From NCBI GenBank assembly GCA_947564735.1, contig CANOEC010000006.1, forward strand, positions 1-64,000: DNA of 64,000 bases, given 5' to 3'. Shown here in pieces: positions 53,053 through 62,278 of this stretch. This stretch comes from an uncultured Lachnospiraceae bacterium. Its GTDB lineage: Bacteria; Bacillota; Clostridia; Lachnospirales; Lachnospiraceae. Position 1 is the stretch's first letter; each line of letters opens with the position of its first letter. The notes under the pieces were generated by a model. It was not told the origin of the DNA and searched no databases. It worked only from the letters and a program-made list of their open reading frames with translations. The position numbers were made by a program, and so were the translations under genes.

Positions 53053-53664
53053 TCAGTCCGCGAGTATATTGTCAGCCACAAACCTAATATCTTTTATTTC
53101 TTCTTCCATTCCCAGATATTCCATTTCCTGTTCTGAATTTTCAGGATTCCACTGAACATCACTTGGATAGCAAAGAATATAGGTTTTGTCACTAGTAGAA
53201 AACAGATAACGGTACTGGACAAAATCATACCCCTTTTCTACGAATTGTTCTGGTGTCATTGACTCCTCATAGCAGACAATATAAAACAGAACACCGCCGT
53301 CAAATGCGTCTATCCCAGCACTGACATCTTCTCTGATCTGTGTATGATAAACAATGTAATTTTGACCATCTTTTTCTACAGAATATTTACCTTTCCATTC
53401 ATCCGGGAAAATCAATGTAAGATTAATTTCTTTAAGCACTGCCGCTTCCTGCTCAACAGGTACTTCAACCACTGTTTCACGGGCAAATGCAAACGCACCC
53501 GCACTAAAGCTGCAAAACATAAGTACAAATACCGCGGCTACAGAGATAAGACGTCTTATTGTTTGACGGTGATGCAGTTGTTTATAATTTGGGATTTTTT
53601 CTGCCTGTTCAACAAGCCTGTCGTCAATGTTCCCAATATGTTCGGAAAGCTGCTTTTTATTCAT
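53053..53664 (-). CDS. Membrane-anchored anti-sigma factor candidate
   Basis: A 203-residue protein. About 37 cytoplasmic residues (KQLSEHIGNIDDRLVEQAEK) are followed by one membrane segment (LISVAAVFVLMFCSFSAG) and an extracytoplasmic domain of about 145 residues (LIFPDEWKGKYSVEKDGQNY). Its start overlaps the sigma gene stop by four bases, which together with the topology points to the anti-sigma partner. The extracytoplasmic domain would be the sensor; the signal is unknown. Confidence 0.8.
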   Translation of the reverse strand: MNKKQLSEHIGNIDDRLVEQAEKIPNYKQLHHRQTIRRLISVAAVFVLMFCSFSAGAFAFARETVVEVPVEQEAAVLKEINLTLIFPDEWKGKYSVEKDGQNYIVYHTQIREDVSAGIDAFDGGVLFYIVCYEESMTPEQFVEKGYDFVQYRYLFSTSDKTYILCYPSDVQWNPENSEQEMEYLGMEEEIKDIRFVADNILAD

Positions 53665-54218
53665 ACTTTGATACCCTCACTTTCTAAATATTTTTTTAAC
53701 TTACGGCGCATTTCGTATAACATGGATTTTACCTTGCTCTTGCTAAATCCTGTATATTTACAAATAATTTCGATTGAATCAAAATACCAGTACCGCCTTA
53801 TAAATACATTTCGTTTTTCTTCATCTAACCGCCAGAGGAACTTATCAATCGTATTTTCTATATGCTTTTTTTCGATTTCCGACTCTATGCTGGCTGTTCC
53901 AGATACGCAGTCACCTAATTCCTCTAATGACGTGACCAGAACCGGATTTCTTTTTGCAGCAGAAATATATTCATATTTCTTCAAAGCCAGATTTCTGACA
54001 ATCCTGCTTAAAAATACAGAAAACCTGTTCGGATGTTTGTCCGGGATTGCATTCCAGACTGCAAGGTAAGCATCATTGATACACTCTTCCCTGTCTTGGT
54101 AGTTTGAAAGAATGTTGTTTGCAATATGATTACAAAGTCCGCCATATTTTGAAGATGTTTCTGTAATTGCGCTTTCATCTCTTGCCCAATAAAGACTTAC
54201 GAGCGTCTCATCATCCAT
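53661..54218 (-). CDS. ECF-type RNA polymerase sigma factor
   Basis: A 185-residue sigma factor. Region 2 is DREECINDAYLAVWNAIPDK and FSVFLSRIVRNLALKKYEYI; region 4 is LDEEKRNVFIRRYWYFDSIE and ICKYTGFSKSKVKSMLYEMR RKLK. It is co-transcribed with the membrane anti-sigma candidate. Such pairs in Firmicutes control cell-envelope responses. The ATG at 54218 lacks a strong upstream SD, but the family alignment supports this start. The 325 bases upstream (54219-54543) hold AT-rich sequence without a gene. Confidence 0.9.
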   Translation of the reverse strand: MDDETLVSLYWARDESAITETSSKYGGLCNHIANNILSNYQDREECINDAYLAVWNAIPDKHPNRFSVFLSRIVRNLALKKYEYISAAKRNPVLVTSLEELGDCVSGTASIESEIEKKHIENTIDKFLWRLDEEKRNVFIRRYWYFDSIEIICKYTGFSKSKVKSMLYEMRRKLKKYLESEGIKV

Positions 54219-54543
54219 AGTATATATTCACCTCCTGTTATTTTGTATATAAACAGCTTCCACTATATTTAAGTACGGATTTTGCTGTTTTGGTTGTAAA
54301 AAAAATTTTATTTTTAAAAAAAATAACATATCTTTTGGTCTATGCTTCGGAAGAGCGTGGTGCTGGCGGTTTTGTTTTATATATTCCTTTCCGCATTTCC
54401 GCTCTGTCAGCAATTTGCTTGACAGTCTGCAAGGTTTCATGTTACTGTTCATTCCGTAATCGGAAATCTATACCACGGTTATATAGAAACGACGGCTTTG
54501 CCGGTATACCACATATCATTTTCCCGAAAGGAATCACACAGTC

Positions 54544-55596
54544 ATGAAAGAATTTTTAAAACGCAAAAATATTATTTTCTCCCTAAAACGGTACGGTGTG
54601 GACTGTCTCGGCGCTATGGCGCAGGGCTTATTCTGTTCACTCTTAATCGGCACCATCATCAAGACGCTCGGACAGCAGACCGGTCTTGATTACTTGGTGA
54701 CAGTCGGCACATACGCTTCCGCTATGGCTGGTCCTGCCATGGCGATCTCCATCGGCTTCGCCCTACAGGCGCCCCCGCTCGTACTATTTTCACTCGCAGC
54801 GGTCGGCGGCGCTGCCAACGAACTGGGAGGCGCCGGCGGTCCTCTGGCGGTCTTAATTATCGCCATCTTGGCAGCCGAATGCGGCAAAATGATTTCCAAA
54901 GAAACCAAAATCGACATTCTGGTCACTCCCTTTGTCACCATTTTCATCGGCGTTGCACTCTCCACTCTGCTTGCACCCGGTATCGGTGTCGTAGCAGGCT
55001 CCGTAGGACAATTGATTATGTGGGCAACCGACTTACAGCCCTTTGTCATGGGCATCATCGTATCCGTACTCGTAGGCATCGCCTTGACATTGCCAATTTC
55101 CTCCGCAGCCATCTGTGCGGCGCTATCGCTAACCGGACTCGCCGGAGGCGCCGCCGTTGCCGGCTGCTGTGCCAACATGGTCGGCTTCGCCGTAATGAGT
55201 TTCAAAGAAAATCGATGGGGCGGACTTATCTCACAGGGACTAGGCACCTCCATGCTGCAAATGGGTAATATCGTGAAAAACCCTAAAATCTGGATTCCGC
55301 CTATTATTGCCTCTGCAATCACCGGTCCTCTTGCGACCTGCGTATTCAAGCTGCAGATGAACGGCACCCCCGTTTCTTCCGGTATGGGCACCTGCGGTCT
55401 GGTCGGGCAGATTGGCGTCTACACAGGATGGATTAACGATATTGCCGCTGGCACTAAAATATCCGTCACGGCAATGGACTGGGTGGGACTCATCATGATT
55501 AGTTTCCTGCTGCCCGCCGTGATTTCCCTTCTTGTCTGCAGCCTGTTGCGCAAAATCGGATGGATTCGCGAAAACGACTTAAAGCTGGGGGAATAA
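54544..55596 (+). CDS. PTS sugar transporter subunit IIC, orphan
   Basis: A 350-residue membrane protein of the PTS_EIIC type 2 family, glycine- and alanine-rich. Repeated GxGxxxG-like text includes AAVGGAANELGGAGGPLAVL, APGIGVVAGSVGQLIMWATD and LPISSAAICAALSLTGLAGG AA. It has about nine membrane segments. No EIIA or EIIB partner is adjacent and the usual phosphorylation site for EIIB is not in this protein, so it either uses partners elsewhere or works as a simple transporter. It is one of the few plus-strand host genes. Confidence 0.88.
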   Translation: MKEFLKRKNIIFSLKRYGVDCLGAMAQGLFCSLLIGTIIKTLGQQTGLDYLVTVGTYASAMAGPAMAISIGFALQAPPLVLFSLAAVGGAANELGGAGGPLAVLIIAILAAECGKMISKETKIDILVTPFVTIFIGVALSTLLAPGIGVVAGSVGQLIMWATDLQPFVMGIIVSVLVGIALTLPISSAAICAALSLTGLAGGAAVAGCCANMVGFAVMSFKENRWGGLISQGLGTSMLQMGNIVKNPKIWIPPIIASAITGPLATCVFKLQMNGTPVSSGMGTCGLVGQIGVYTGWINDIAAGTKISVTAMDWVGLIMISFLLPAVISLLVCSLLRKIGWIRENDLKLGE

Positions 55597-55798
55597 CATG
55601 TTGTAAACGGTATGAAAAATGTTATAAATTTTTCAAAAAAAAGGTCGTTTCCTCTTTACAAATCACTATAAATGCCGAGATAATATATGTAAGAATAATT
55701 ATGCCCTCATCTACTTGATATGACTAGGTTATGAGGACATACTGACACTATACATAAGACAGGGAAGTCGTGATTTCACAAACATGGAGGGATATCAA

Positions 55799-57028
55799 AT
55801 GGGAATTGGTTTAAATGGTCTTAATTCTGGCATAACAGACACTTATTCAGCTTTACTCGGCGGCGGAAGCACTGGTTCGGGAGACGGTATGTCTTCTTTG
55901 CTGGCAGATTACGCTTCCATCAAGAACGGCAGCTACGGTAAGATGATGAAGTCCTACTATGCCAAAGTAAAGGAAGAAGACGGAACCGAATCTTCTTCTA
56001 AGAGCAATTCTAAGAACAAGGCAGCGGACGCTGCATCAGCCAGTGCCGCCCGTAAATTTTATGAGACTGCATCTGCTATGAACGGACTCGATTACAGTGC
56101 AGACAATATGGATAAACTGTATGACAAGGTATCGGCATTTGTCAAAGATTACAATTCTTTGATCAAGACTGCTTCCAACAGCAAAAGCGATGCCGTAAAA
56201 GCACAGGCAGACGCTTTGAATGATTACACTTATCAGAATTACAAGTTATTTGCCAAAATCGGCATTACAATGAATTCCGACCGGACATTATCCATCGACG
56301 AGGAAACGTTCCGTAAGGTAAATGAGAAAACCGGCTCTACCAACGTTCCTACAATGACAACTCTATTTAAAGGTATGGGTTCCTTTGCAGACAAGGCGGC
56401 TGATAGGGCAAGTAAGATTTACCGTCTCGCCGGTGAAGGTGAAAGCGTTACTTCTTCCAAGGCAAAATATGCCGGCAGCATGGGAAGCGCTTCTTCTACT
56501 GACAAGACAAACAGTTCCTCTTCCAAGAAGGGAACATCCAAAACAGCAAAGGATGCCGCTTCGGCAACCGCAGCAAGCGCACTCTATAAATCCATCGAGA
56601 AACTCGGCGCCGCGAATATCAGCAATGATGACAAGGACAGCGCATACAATCTGTTCTCCGCGTTAGTCAAGAATTACAACGACCTTATTAAAAAAGCTGA
56701 CGACAGTGAAAACTCCAATGTCATCAAACATTCTGATTATTTAAAGACGCTTGTAAGCGGCAACAAGAGCGCATTTTCCAGAATGGGCGTTACCGTCAAC
56801 TCCGATAAGACATTGTCGATTGACGAAGATAAGTTTAAAGAGTCCGACATGAGCAATGTGAAGAATTTGTATACGGGTGCCTATTCCTTCGCAGAAAAAA
56901 TGACGGACAGAGTGAATCAGATTTACCGTTATGCTACGCAGGGACAATCGCTGTCAAGCCAGATTTACACGAGTCAGGGCGGCTACGGCGCGGCGAACAC
57001 AGGTTCCACGGTTGATACGGTAATGTAA
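55799..57028 (+). CDS. Secreted-type protein with duplicated FliD-like unit
   Basis: A 409-residue protein, ATG 55799 preceded by GGAGGG. The N-terminus is short and glycine-rich (GLNGLNSGITDTYSALLGGG) and lacks a classical signal peptide, as in flagellar export substrates. Two homologous units follow at residues ~75-216 and ~251-384. Each has an alpha-helical start (AS/DAASASAA-R/S), a KDYNSLIK/KNYNDLIK motif, a short linker, and the FliD/flagellar cap-like end AKIGITMNSDRTLSIDEETF or SRMGVTVNSDKTLSIDEDKF. A Ser/Lys/Thr linker joins them. Function is unknown; a flagellar-associated or surface role is inferred only from the motif. No flagellar genes lie in the window. Confidence 0.75.
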   Translation: MGIGLNGLNSGITDTYSALLGGGSTGSGDGMSSLLADYASIKNGSYGKMMKSYYAKVKEEDGTESSSKSNSKNKAADAASASAARKFYETASAMNGLDYSADNMDKLYDKVSAFVKDYNSLIKTASNSKSDAVKAQADALNDYTYQNYKLFAKIGITMNSDRTLSIDEETFRKVNEKTGSTNVPTMTTLFKGMGSFADKAADRASKIYRLAGEGESVTSSKAKYAGSMGSASSTDKTNSSSSKKGTSKTAKDAASATAASALYKSIEKLGAANISNDDKDSAYNLFSALVKNYNDLIKKADDSENSNVIKHSDYLKTLVSGNKSAFSRMGVTVNSDKTLSIDEDKFKESDMSNVKNLYTGAYSFAEKMTDRVNQIYRYATQGQSLSSQIYTSQGGYGAANTGSTVDTVM

Positions 57029-57030
57029 AA

Positions 57031-57106
57031 AAACGAGCGTAGCTCGTTTGCGAGATTCGCTTCGCGAACTCGTGCATAAACGTAGGAATTTCCTATTATA
57101 CAAAAA
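57031..57106. repeat. Palindromes plus conserved tail, third copy of the repeat family
   Basis: AAACGAGC-GTA-GCTCGTTT (57031-57049) and a second palindrome around TTCGCTTCGCGAA (57056) are followed by GGAATTTCCTATTATAC at 57085. This repeats the arrangement at 38631-38794: short G-C-capped palindromes, then the tail, then A-rich sequence. Confidence 0.6.
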
Positions 57107-57140
57107 TTAAGGGGCTGCAAACACGCAGCCCCTTTTCTTT
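57106..57140. terminator. Bidirectional intrinsic terminator
   Basis: AAGGGGCTGC and GCAGCCCCTT form a perfect 10-bp stem around AAACAC, with T-rich sequence on the plus strand (CTTTTCTTTATATT) and AATTTTTG on the minus strand. It separates the converging genes ending at 57028 and 57149. Confidence 0.85.
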
Positions 57141-57148
57141 ATATTCTT

Positions 57149-58633
57149 TTACGCGAAAGGATTTTCTGTCGGATACGGCAAGCTCTTCGGCTGATTATAA
57201 CCGATTTCACTCACGTCTACACCGATATACTTAAATACCTCGAACAGCGCTTTTCCATAATGACCGAAAGCAACCGCACCGTGATGAGGATAATTCTTCT
57301 CAATCAGCACGTGGCGATAAAATCTTCCCATCTCCGGAATTGCAAATACACCGATACCGCCGAAGGATTTTGTTGCTACCGGAAGGATTTCACCTTCTGC
57401 CACATATGCGCGCAGGATATTGTCAGCAGTACTCTGCAGACGATAGAATGTGATATCACCGGGAACGATGTCTCCTTCCAGTGTACCCTGCGTTACTTCC
57501 TCAGGAAGCGTTCTCGCCATAATCATCTGATACTCCATACTGCACTTGGACAACTTCTTGGAGCAGGTATTACCGCAATGGAAGCCCATAAAGGTATCCG
57601 TAAACTTATAATCAAACTTGCCTTCAATAGACTCTTTGTACATATCCTTCGGAACAGAGTTGTTGATGTCAAGCAGCGTTACGATATCGTCGCTGACTGC
57701 CTCACCGATAAACTCGCTCAAGCATCCGTAAATATCAACTTCGCAGGATACCGGAATGCCTCTTCCTGTCAGACGGCTGTTAACATAGCAGGGAACAAAG
57801 CCGAACTGCGTCTGGAATGCAGGCCAGCATTTACCAGCAATCGCTACATACTCGCGATAACCCTTGTGCTCCTCAATCCAGTCAAGCAGTGTCAGTTCAT
57901 ACTGCGCAAGTTTCGGAAGAACGGTCGGTTTGTTGTTGCCGTCGCCGAGTTCTGCCTCCATATCCTTTACAACGTCCGGAATACGAGGGTCATCCGCATG
58001 CTTATTGAATGCTTCAAACAAATCAAGCTCAGAGTTCTCTTCAATTTCAACGCCCAAGTTATATAACTGCTTAATCGGCGCGTTACATGCAAGGAAGTTA
58101 AGCGGTCTGGGACCGAAAGAAATAATCTTTAAGCTGGATAATGCTGCAACTGCACGGGCAATCGGAATAAACTCATGAATCATATCCGCACAATCATCTG
58201 CATCTCCTACCGGATATTCCGGAATATATGCTCTCACATTGCGAAGCTTCAAGTTGTAGCTTGCATTTAACATACCGCAGTATGCGTCGCCACGTCCCTG
58301 AACCAAGTCGCCCTGAGACTCTTCGGCTGCTGCCACGAACATCTTAGGACCCTCAAAATGCTTAGCAAGCAATGTCTCGGAGATTTCGGGACCAAAGTTT
58401 CCAAGGTATACGCAGAGTGCATTACAGCCGTTATCTTTAATATCCTTGAGTGCATTCACCATATCGATTTCGCTCTCAATAATGCAGACAGGACACTCAT
58501 AGATGTCTGCTGCATCATACTTTGCCTTGTATGCTTCCACCAAGGCTTTTCTTCTGTTCACCGCAAGGGATGCCGGGAAACAGTCACGGCTTACCGCTAC
58601 GATACCAATTTTTACTTTCGGTAAATTATTCAT
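57149..58633 (-). CDS. L-fucose/D-arabinose isomerase-like protein
   Basis: A 494-residue ketol-isomerase-fold protein of the fucose/arabinose isomerase family. Recognisable segments are VSRDCFPASLAVNRRKALVE, CNALCVYLGNFGPEISETLL, KCWPAFQTQFGFVPCYVNSR, CEVDIYGCLSEFIGEAVSDD with metal-site Glu/Asp, and FMGFHCGNTCSKKLSK with the metal-site His. It should interconvert an aldose and a ketose. The operon partner is an FGGY kinase, so the ketose is then phosphorylated. The exact sugar is not evident; D-arabinose, L-fucose or a related pentose are candidates. It is the last gene of the operon. Confidence 0.88.
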   Translation of the reverse strand: MNNLPKVKIGIVAVSRDCFPASLAVNRRKALVEAYKAKYDAADIYECPVCIIESEIDMVNALKDIKDNGCNALCVYLGNFGPEISETLLAKHFEGPKMFVAAAEESQGDLVQGRGDAYCGMLNASYNLKLRNVRAYIPEYPVGDADDCADMIHEFIPIARAVAALSSLKIISFGPRPLNFLACNAPIKQLYNLGVEIEENSELDLFEAFNKHADDPRIPDVVKDMEAELGDGNNKPTVLPKLAQYELTLLDWIEEHKGYREYVAIAGKCWPAFQTQFGFVPCYVNSRLTGRGIPVSCEVDIYGCLSEFIGEAVSDDIVTLLDINNSVPKDMYKESIEGKFDYKFTDTFMGFHCGNTCSKKLSKCSMEYQMIMARTLPEEVTQGTLEGDIVPGDITFYRLQSTADNILRAYVAEGEILPVATKSFGGIGVFAIPEMGRFYRHVLIEKNYPHHGAVAFGHYGKALFEVFKYIGVDVSEIGYNQPKSLPYPTENPFA

Positions 58634-58707
58634 GTTGTTTATCCTCCTTTTACCGGTGCTGCCGGTATATTCACATAATGAAACTACTACGGGAAGTATT
58701 TTTCAAC

Positions 58708-59331
58708 CTAATCCCGGATATCCAGATTCCTGCCAACAAGTCCGATATGCGCGCCCGCATCCAGTCCGCCCTCGGCATGACCGATGAGCCACTTGTTCTT
58801 TGCCGTAATCAGAGCATCTTCCCAATCTGCGTGTCCGTCTTCTAACGGATAATTTGTTCCCGCGGGCAGAACAATCCCCACTTTAAAGCCGCCGTCGTTT
58901 GCACTGCAAGGCGCATAATGGAGCGTCGTCGCATAAATTTCCACTGCCGTGCCTTCCGGAACCAGAAAGGCCTCCATCAGCGACGTGTCATAGGTAAAAT
59001 CATCCGTAATATCCTGCTGCATTCCGACAATCAGTACCGCATCGGTCGCTGCAACATTAATCTCGGAGCTTCTGTGATACTCAATCGCATTCAACTTATA
59101 ATTATGACCGTTGCAATAGCCGACCTCAATCGGAAGTTCGCCATAGGTTCTCTTCTGCAGCGCTTTTGCCGCCGTCGTCACCTCCAAAGCCTGAATGGAA
59201 GGCTCGTAAGCAACCCCTTCCGGCAGTGGCGTCTCTTTCTTGATTGCCTCAACCAAATCGCTAAAATCAATCCCCTGCACTACCCTGCCGTATTTACGAA
59301 ACGCAGGGTCAGTAATCTTTTTAATCTCCAT
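58708..59331 (-). CDS. DUF4867 protein, cupin-like, in a sugar operon
   Basis: A 207-residue protein of DUF4867. Its core has HYKLNAIEYHRSSEINVAAT, VLIVGMQQDITDDFTYDTSL, EAFLVPEGTAVEIYATTLHY APCS and a family end GLVGRNLDIRD. The His/Glu arrangement with beta-rich spacing resembles cupin-type sugar isomerases. It lies between the kinase and the isomerase-like gene and is therefore probably an enzyme for the same sugar (for example an epimerase or isomerase step); this is inference. Confidence 0.85.
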   Translation of the reverse strand: MEIKKITDPAFRKYGRVVQGIDFSDLVEAIKKETPLPEGVAYEPSIQALEVTTAAKALQKRTYGELPIEVGYCNGHNYKLNAIEYHRSSEINVAATDAVLIVGMQQDITDDFTYDTSLMEAFLVPEGTAVEIYATTLHYAPCSANDGGFKVGIVLPAGTNYPLEDGHADWEDALITAKNKWLIGHAEGGLDAGAHIGLVGRNLDIRD

Positions 59332-59347
59332 CGGTATCCTCTCCTTC

Positions 59348-60823
59348 CTACTTAATCATCTCAAACAATGCCTTGCACGCCGGATAAATCTGCTTAAACT
59401 GCTGATACCGCGCCTCATACTTTTCCACAAGCTCCGCTTCCGGTTCTACCGTATCCACAATCTTCACAATCTTAGCCGCCGCTTCTTCCACATTGGCATA
59501 CTCTCCGCAGGCAACCGCTGCCAGCATAGCGCCGCCCATCGCGGGACCCTCCTCGCTCTCAATCACATCCACCTTCAGATTCATGATATTGGCAATCATC
59601 TTCTTCCAAAGCGGACTCTTGGCACCGCCGCCGCATATCTTGGTTCTCTCAATCTTAATCCCCAGCGACTTAGCCACCTCCAAGGAATCTCGCAGGGCAA
59701 ATGCCACGCCTTCCAAAACCGCCTGTGTCATATCGGTTCTGGTCGTGTCCATCGTCATGCCGATAAAGGTTCCTCTGGCATTGGGGTCATTGTGGGGAGA
59801 ACGCTCGCCCATCAGATACGGCAGGAAATACACATGATTTTCTCCCAGCTTGTCGTCCGTAATATCCTTCTGCTGCGTTGCATAATCCGTCGTACCGATG
59901 ATTTCATCCATCCACCATTTATTGCAGGATGCCGCGCTCAGCATACATCCCATCAGATGATAATGTCCGTCCGCATGAGCAAACGCATGGAGCGCATTGT
60001 ATTTATCCACGCCAAACTTGTCGGAAGAAATAAAGATGGTTCCGCTTGTGCCCAGTGAAATATTACACATCCCGTCACCGACCGTTCCGGTTCCCACAGC
60101 AGCAGCAGCATTGTCGCCACCGCCGGCAGCCACCTTGACCGTCGCCGGGATACCCAGTTCTTCCGCAATCGCGGGAAGCACCGTTCCGACTGTCTCATAA
60201 CTTTCATATATCTTCGCAAGCTGTTCTTCTTTCACACCGCATATCTCACACATTTCCTTGGACCAGCCGCGGTTTTTAACGTCAAACAAAAGCATTCCGG
60301 ACGCATCCGATACGTCCGTGCAGTGTACCCCTGTGAGCTTATATGCGATATAATCCTTTGGAAGCATAATCTTCTGAATCTTCGCAAAGTTTTCCGGCTC
60401 CTTATTTTTCACCCAGAGTACCTTAGGCGCGGTAAAGCCTGTGAAGGAAATATTCGCCGTATATTCCGACAGCTTATCCTTGCCTATCACGTTATTGAGA
60501 TAGTCGCATTCCTCCGTCGTTCTTCCGTCATTCCATAAAATTGCCGGTCTGATGACCTCATCATTCTCATCAAGAATAACGAGTCCGTGCATCTGCCCGC
60601 CAAAACTGATTCCGGCAATCTGACTCTTATCCACATCGGCAATCAATTCCTTGATTCCCGCCATACTCTGTTCATACCAGTCTTCCGGTTTCTGCTCCGA
60701 CCAGCCCTGATGCGGAAAATAAAGCGGATATTCTTTCGATACAATATTCACAATCTTACCGCTTCCCTCCATCAGCAAAAGCTTCACGGCGCTCGTCCCC
60801 AAATCCACACCAATATACAGCAT
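59348..60823 (-). CDS. xylB: Xylulokinase-like FGGY carbohydrate kinase
   Basis: A 491-residue sugar kinase. The N-terminus is MLYIGVDLGTSAVKLLLMEG (phosphate-binding loop), followed by ISFGGQMHGLVILDENDEVI, GFTAPKVLWVKNKEPE, the catalytic Asp in CTDVSDASGMLLFDVKNRGW, GGGDNAAAAVGTG, and ICGGGAKSPLWKKMIANIMN. All match XylB within the FGGY family; some members act on other ketoses. ATG 60823 is chosen because GGAGG precedes it; a short in-frame extension begins at 60847. It is the first gene of the operon and lies just behind the promoter and LacI operator at 60954-61013. Confidence 0.92.
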   Translation of the reverse strand: MLYIGVDLGTSAVKLLLMEGSGKIVNIVSKEYPLYFPHQGWSEQKPEDWYEQSMAGIKELIADVDKSQIAGISFGGQMHGLVILDENDEVIRPAILWNDGRTTEECDYLNNVIGKDKLSEYTANISFTGFTAPKVLWVKNKEPENFAKIQKIMLPKDYIAYKLTGVHCTDVSDASGMLLFDVKNRGWSKEMCEICGVKEEQLAKIYESYETVGTVLPAIAEELGIPATVKVAAGGGDNAAAAVGTGTVGDGMCNISLGTSGTIFISSDKFGVDKYNALHAFAHADGHYHLMGCMLSAASCNKWWMDEIIGTTDYATQQKDITDDKLGENHVYFLPYLMGERSPHNDPNARGTFIGMTMDTTRTDMTQAVLEGVAFALRDSLEVAKSLGIKIERTKICGGGAKSPLWKKMIANIMNLKVDVIESEEGPAMGGAMLAAVACGEYANVEEAAAKIVKIVDTVEPEAELVEKYEARYQQFKQIYPACKALFEMIK

Positions 60824-60953
60824 ACTGTTCCTCCTTGTTCTTTTCATTGCAGTTGAAATTACTCTTCGTTTTACGAGTGTCCGTTTCGTGCGACGAAATA
60901 GTCAGCTTCTCATATGCCTTCTCCCATCATACGACAACACTCTGCTTAATGCG

Positions 60954-60971
60954 ACCGTGCCCGTGCACGGT
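60954..60971 (-). promoter_or_regulatory. LacI-type operator
   Basis: The palindrome ACCGTGCCCGTGCACGGT (seven-base arms, four-base centre) lies about 14 bases downstream of the -10 box of the kinase operon, a typical LacI roadblock position. The divergent LacI regulator at 61262 is the likely ligand. Confidence 0.7.
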
Positions 60972-60984
60972 ACATGTTAATTTC

Positions 60985-61013
60985 ATGATAAGCTTTGCCA
61001 AATATAAAATCAA
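60985..61013 (-). promoter_or_regulatory. Promoter of the sugar operon
   Basis: TTGATT (61008-61013) and TATCAT (60985-60990) on the minus strand have a 17-base spacer. It faces the xylB start 160 bases downstream. A second short dyad, ATATTTTCGGAAATAT, lies just upstream at about 61022-61037. Confidence 0.6.
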
Positions 61014-61261
61014 GACAATAATATATTTTCGGAAATATACACAAAACAAGTCTTGTGATATTGTCTATTTCCACATCTGCTTCTGCCAGACTATCCCATC
61101 TGCCCCATTGGCGCTGCCTGCCACAAAACATTGCTCTGACGCCACCCCATCATTTGACTTGCACGCCTCGTTGTGCTACGCTTTATTTACATGCTTTTCT
61201 CTGTTGTTCCAGACTTATCGGAATATTCAGAGCATCCGATCCATAAAAAAGGAGTCCCAAC

Positions 61262-62278
61262 ATGGCAACCATCAAAGAGATTGCTTCCCTTGCAGGCGTA
61301 TCACGCGGCACAGTAGACCGCGTACTGAATCATCGAGGTTCCGTCAATCCACAGACCGAACAAAAAATACTGGAAATCGTTCAACAGCTCGATTATAAAC
61401 CTAACAAAGCCGGGATTGTTCTTGCCGCCCGTAAGAAAAACCTGAAGCTGGGTGTTGTCCTGCTCGGATTAGGTACAGTCTTCTACGACGATATTTTGTC
61501 CGGTGTCCATGCACGTGCCGAGGAGCTATCGGACTACAACTGCACCGTCATTATCAGACAGACTGATTACAGCCTGCATCAGCAGCTAAACGCCATCGAC
61601 GAGCTTGTCACCGAGGGCATCCACGGGCTTGCCATCTCTCCCTACAACGACCCTGCTGTCAGAGAAAAAATTAATGAACTCTACAACATGGGAATCCCTG
61701 TCGTCACACTGAATACCGATATAGAGAACTCAAAACGCATTGCCTATATCGGAAGCCACTTCTACCGTTCCGGAGAGACCGCCGGCGGACTGATGCGCTT
61801 AATGACGCAGAATGCCGTCCATGTAGGTATCATATCCGGTTCGCGTGACATTCTGTGTCACACCGAACGCATCGCCGGATTCCGCCATTCCATCTCACCC
61901 TGTGACAGAATCCGGATTGTAGACACCGTAAACACCTATGACGACGAGGAGGAAAGCTATCAGCTGACCTCGGCGCTTCTTTCGCGCCATCCCGAAATCA
62001 ATGCGCTCTATTTTACCGCCGGCGGTGTGTTCGGCGGATGCCGCGCCGTAATAAATAACGGTCGTCACGAAAATATGACCATCATCACTTACGACCTCGT
62101 CAATACAACCAAGGACTATATAAAAAGAGGACTGATTTCAGCTACTATCTGTCAACAGCCCTTTTTACAAGGTTCCAAACCTCTGTCCATCCTGTTTGCC
62201 TATCTGACTACCGGCGAGCTCCCCGCCGTCGAGAATAACTATGTAGATATCGACATCCGCATCAAGGAGAATCTTTAA
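61262..62278 (+). CDS. LacI-family transcriptional regulator
   Basis: A 338-residue repressor. The N-terminal HTH is TIKEIASLAGVSRGTVDRVL and NHRGSVNPQTEQKILEIVQQ with hinge LDYKPNKAG. The remainder is a sugar-binding periplasmic-fold domain (LSDYNCTVIIRQTDYS, GIPVVTLNTDIENSKRIAY IG, TAGGVFGGCRAVINN). The TVDRVLN hinge is common in regulators of pentose and related sugar operons. It is divergent from the xylB operon, with a fitting operator in between, and should release it when the sugar binds. AAAGGAG precedes the ATG. Its 3' end overlaps the opposite EAL gene by 17 bases. Confidence 0.92.
   Translation: MATIKEIASLAGVSRGTVDRVLNHRGSVNPQTEQKILEIVQQLDYKPNKAGIVLAARKKNLKLGVVLLGLGTVFYDDILSGVHARAEELSDYNCTVIIRQTDYSLHQQLNAIDELVTEGIHGLAISPYNDPAVREKINELYNMGIPVVTLNTDIENSKRIAYIGSHFYRSGETAGGLMRLMTQNAVHVGIISGSRDILCHTERIAGFRHSISPCDRIRIVDTVNTYDDEEESYQLTSALLSRHPEINALYFTAGGVFGGCRAVINNGRHENMTIITYDLVNTTKDYIKRGLISATICQQPFLQGSKPLSILFAYLTTGELPAVENNYVDIDIRIKENL

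Noticed and set aside
55640-55700. Sigma-28-like promoter (GCCGAGATAA) upstream of the FliD-like gene.
   Set aside because: The -10 half is suggestive but no TAAA-type -35 is found at the right distance, so I mention it only as a test.
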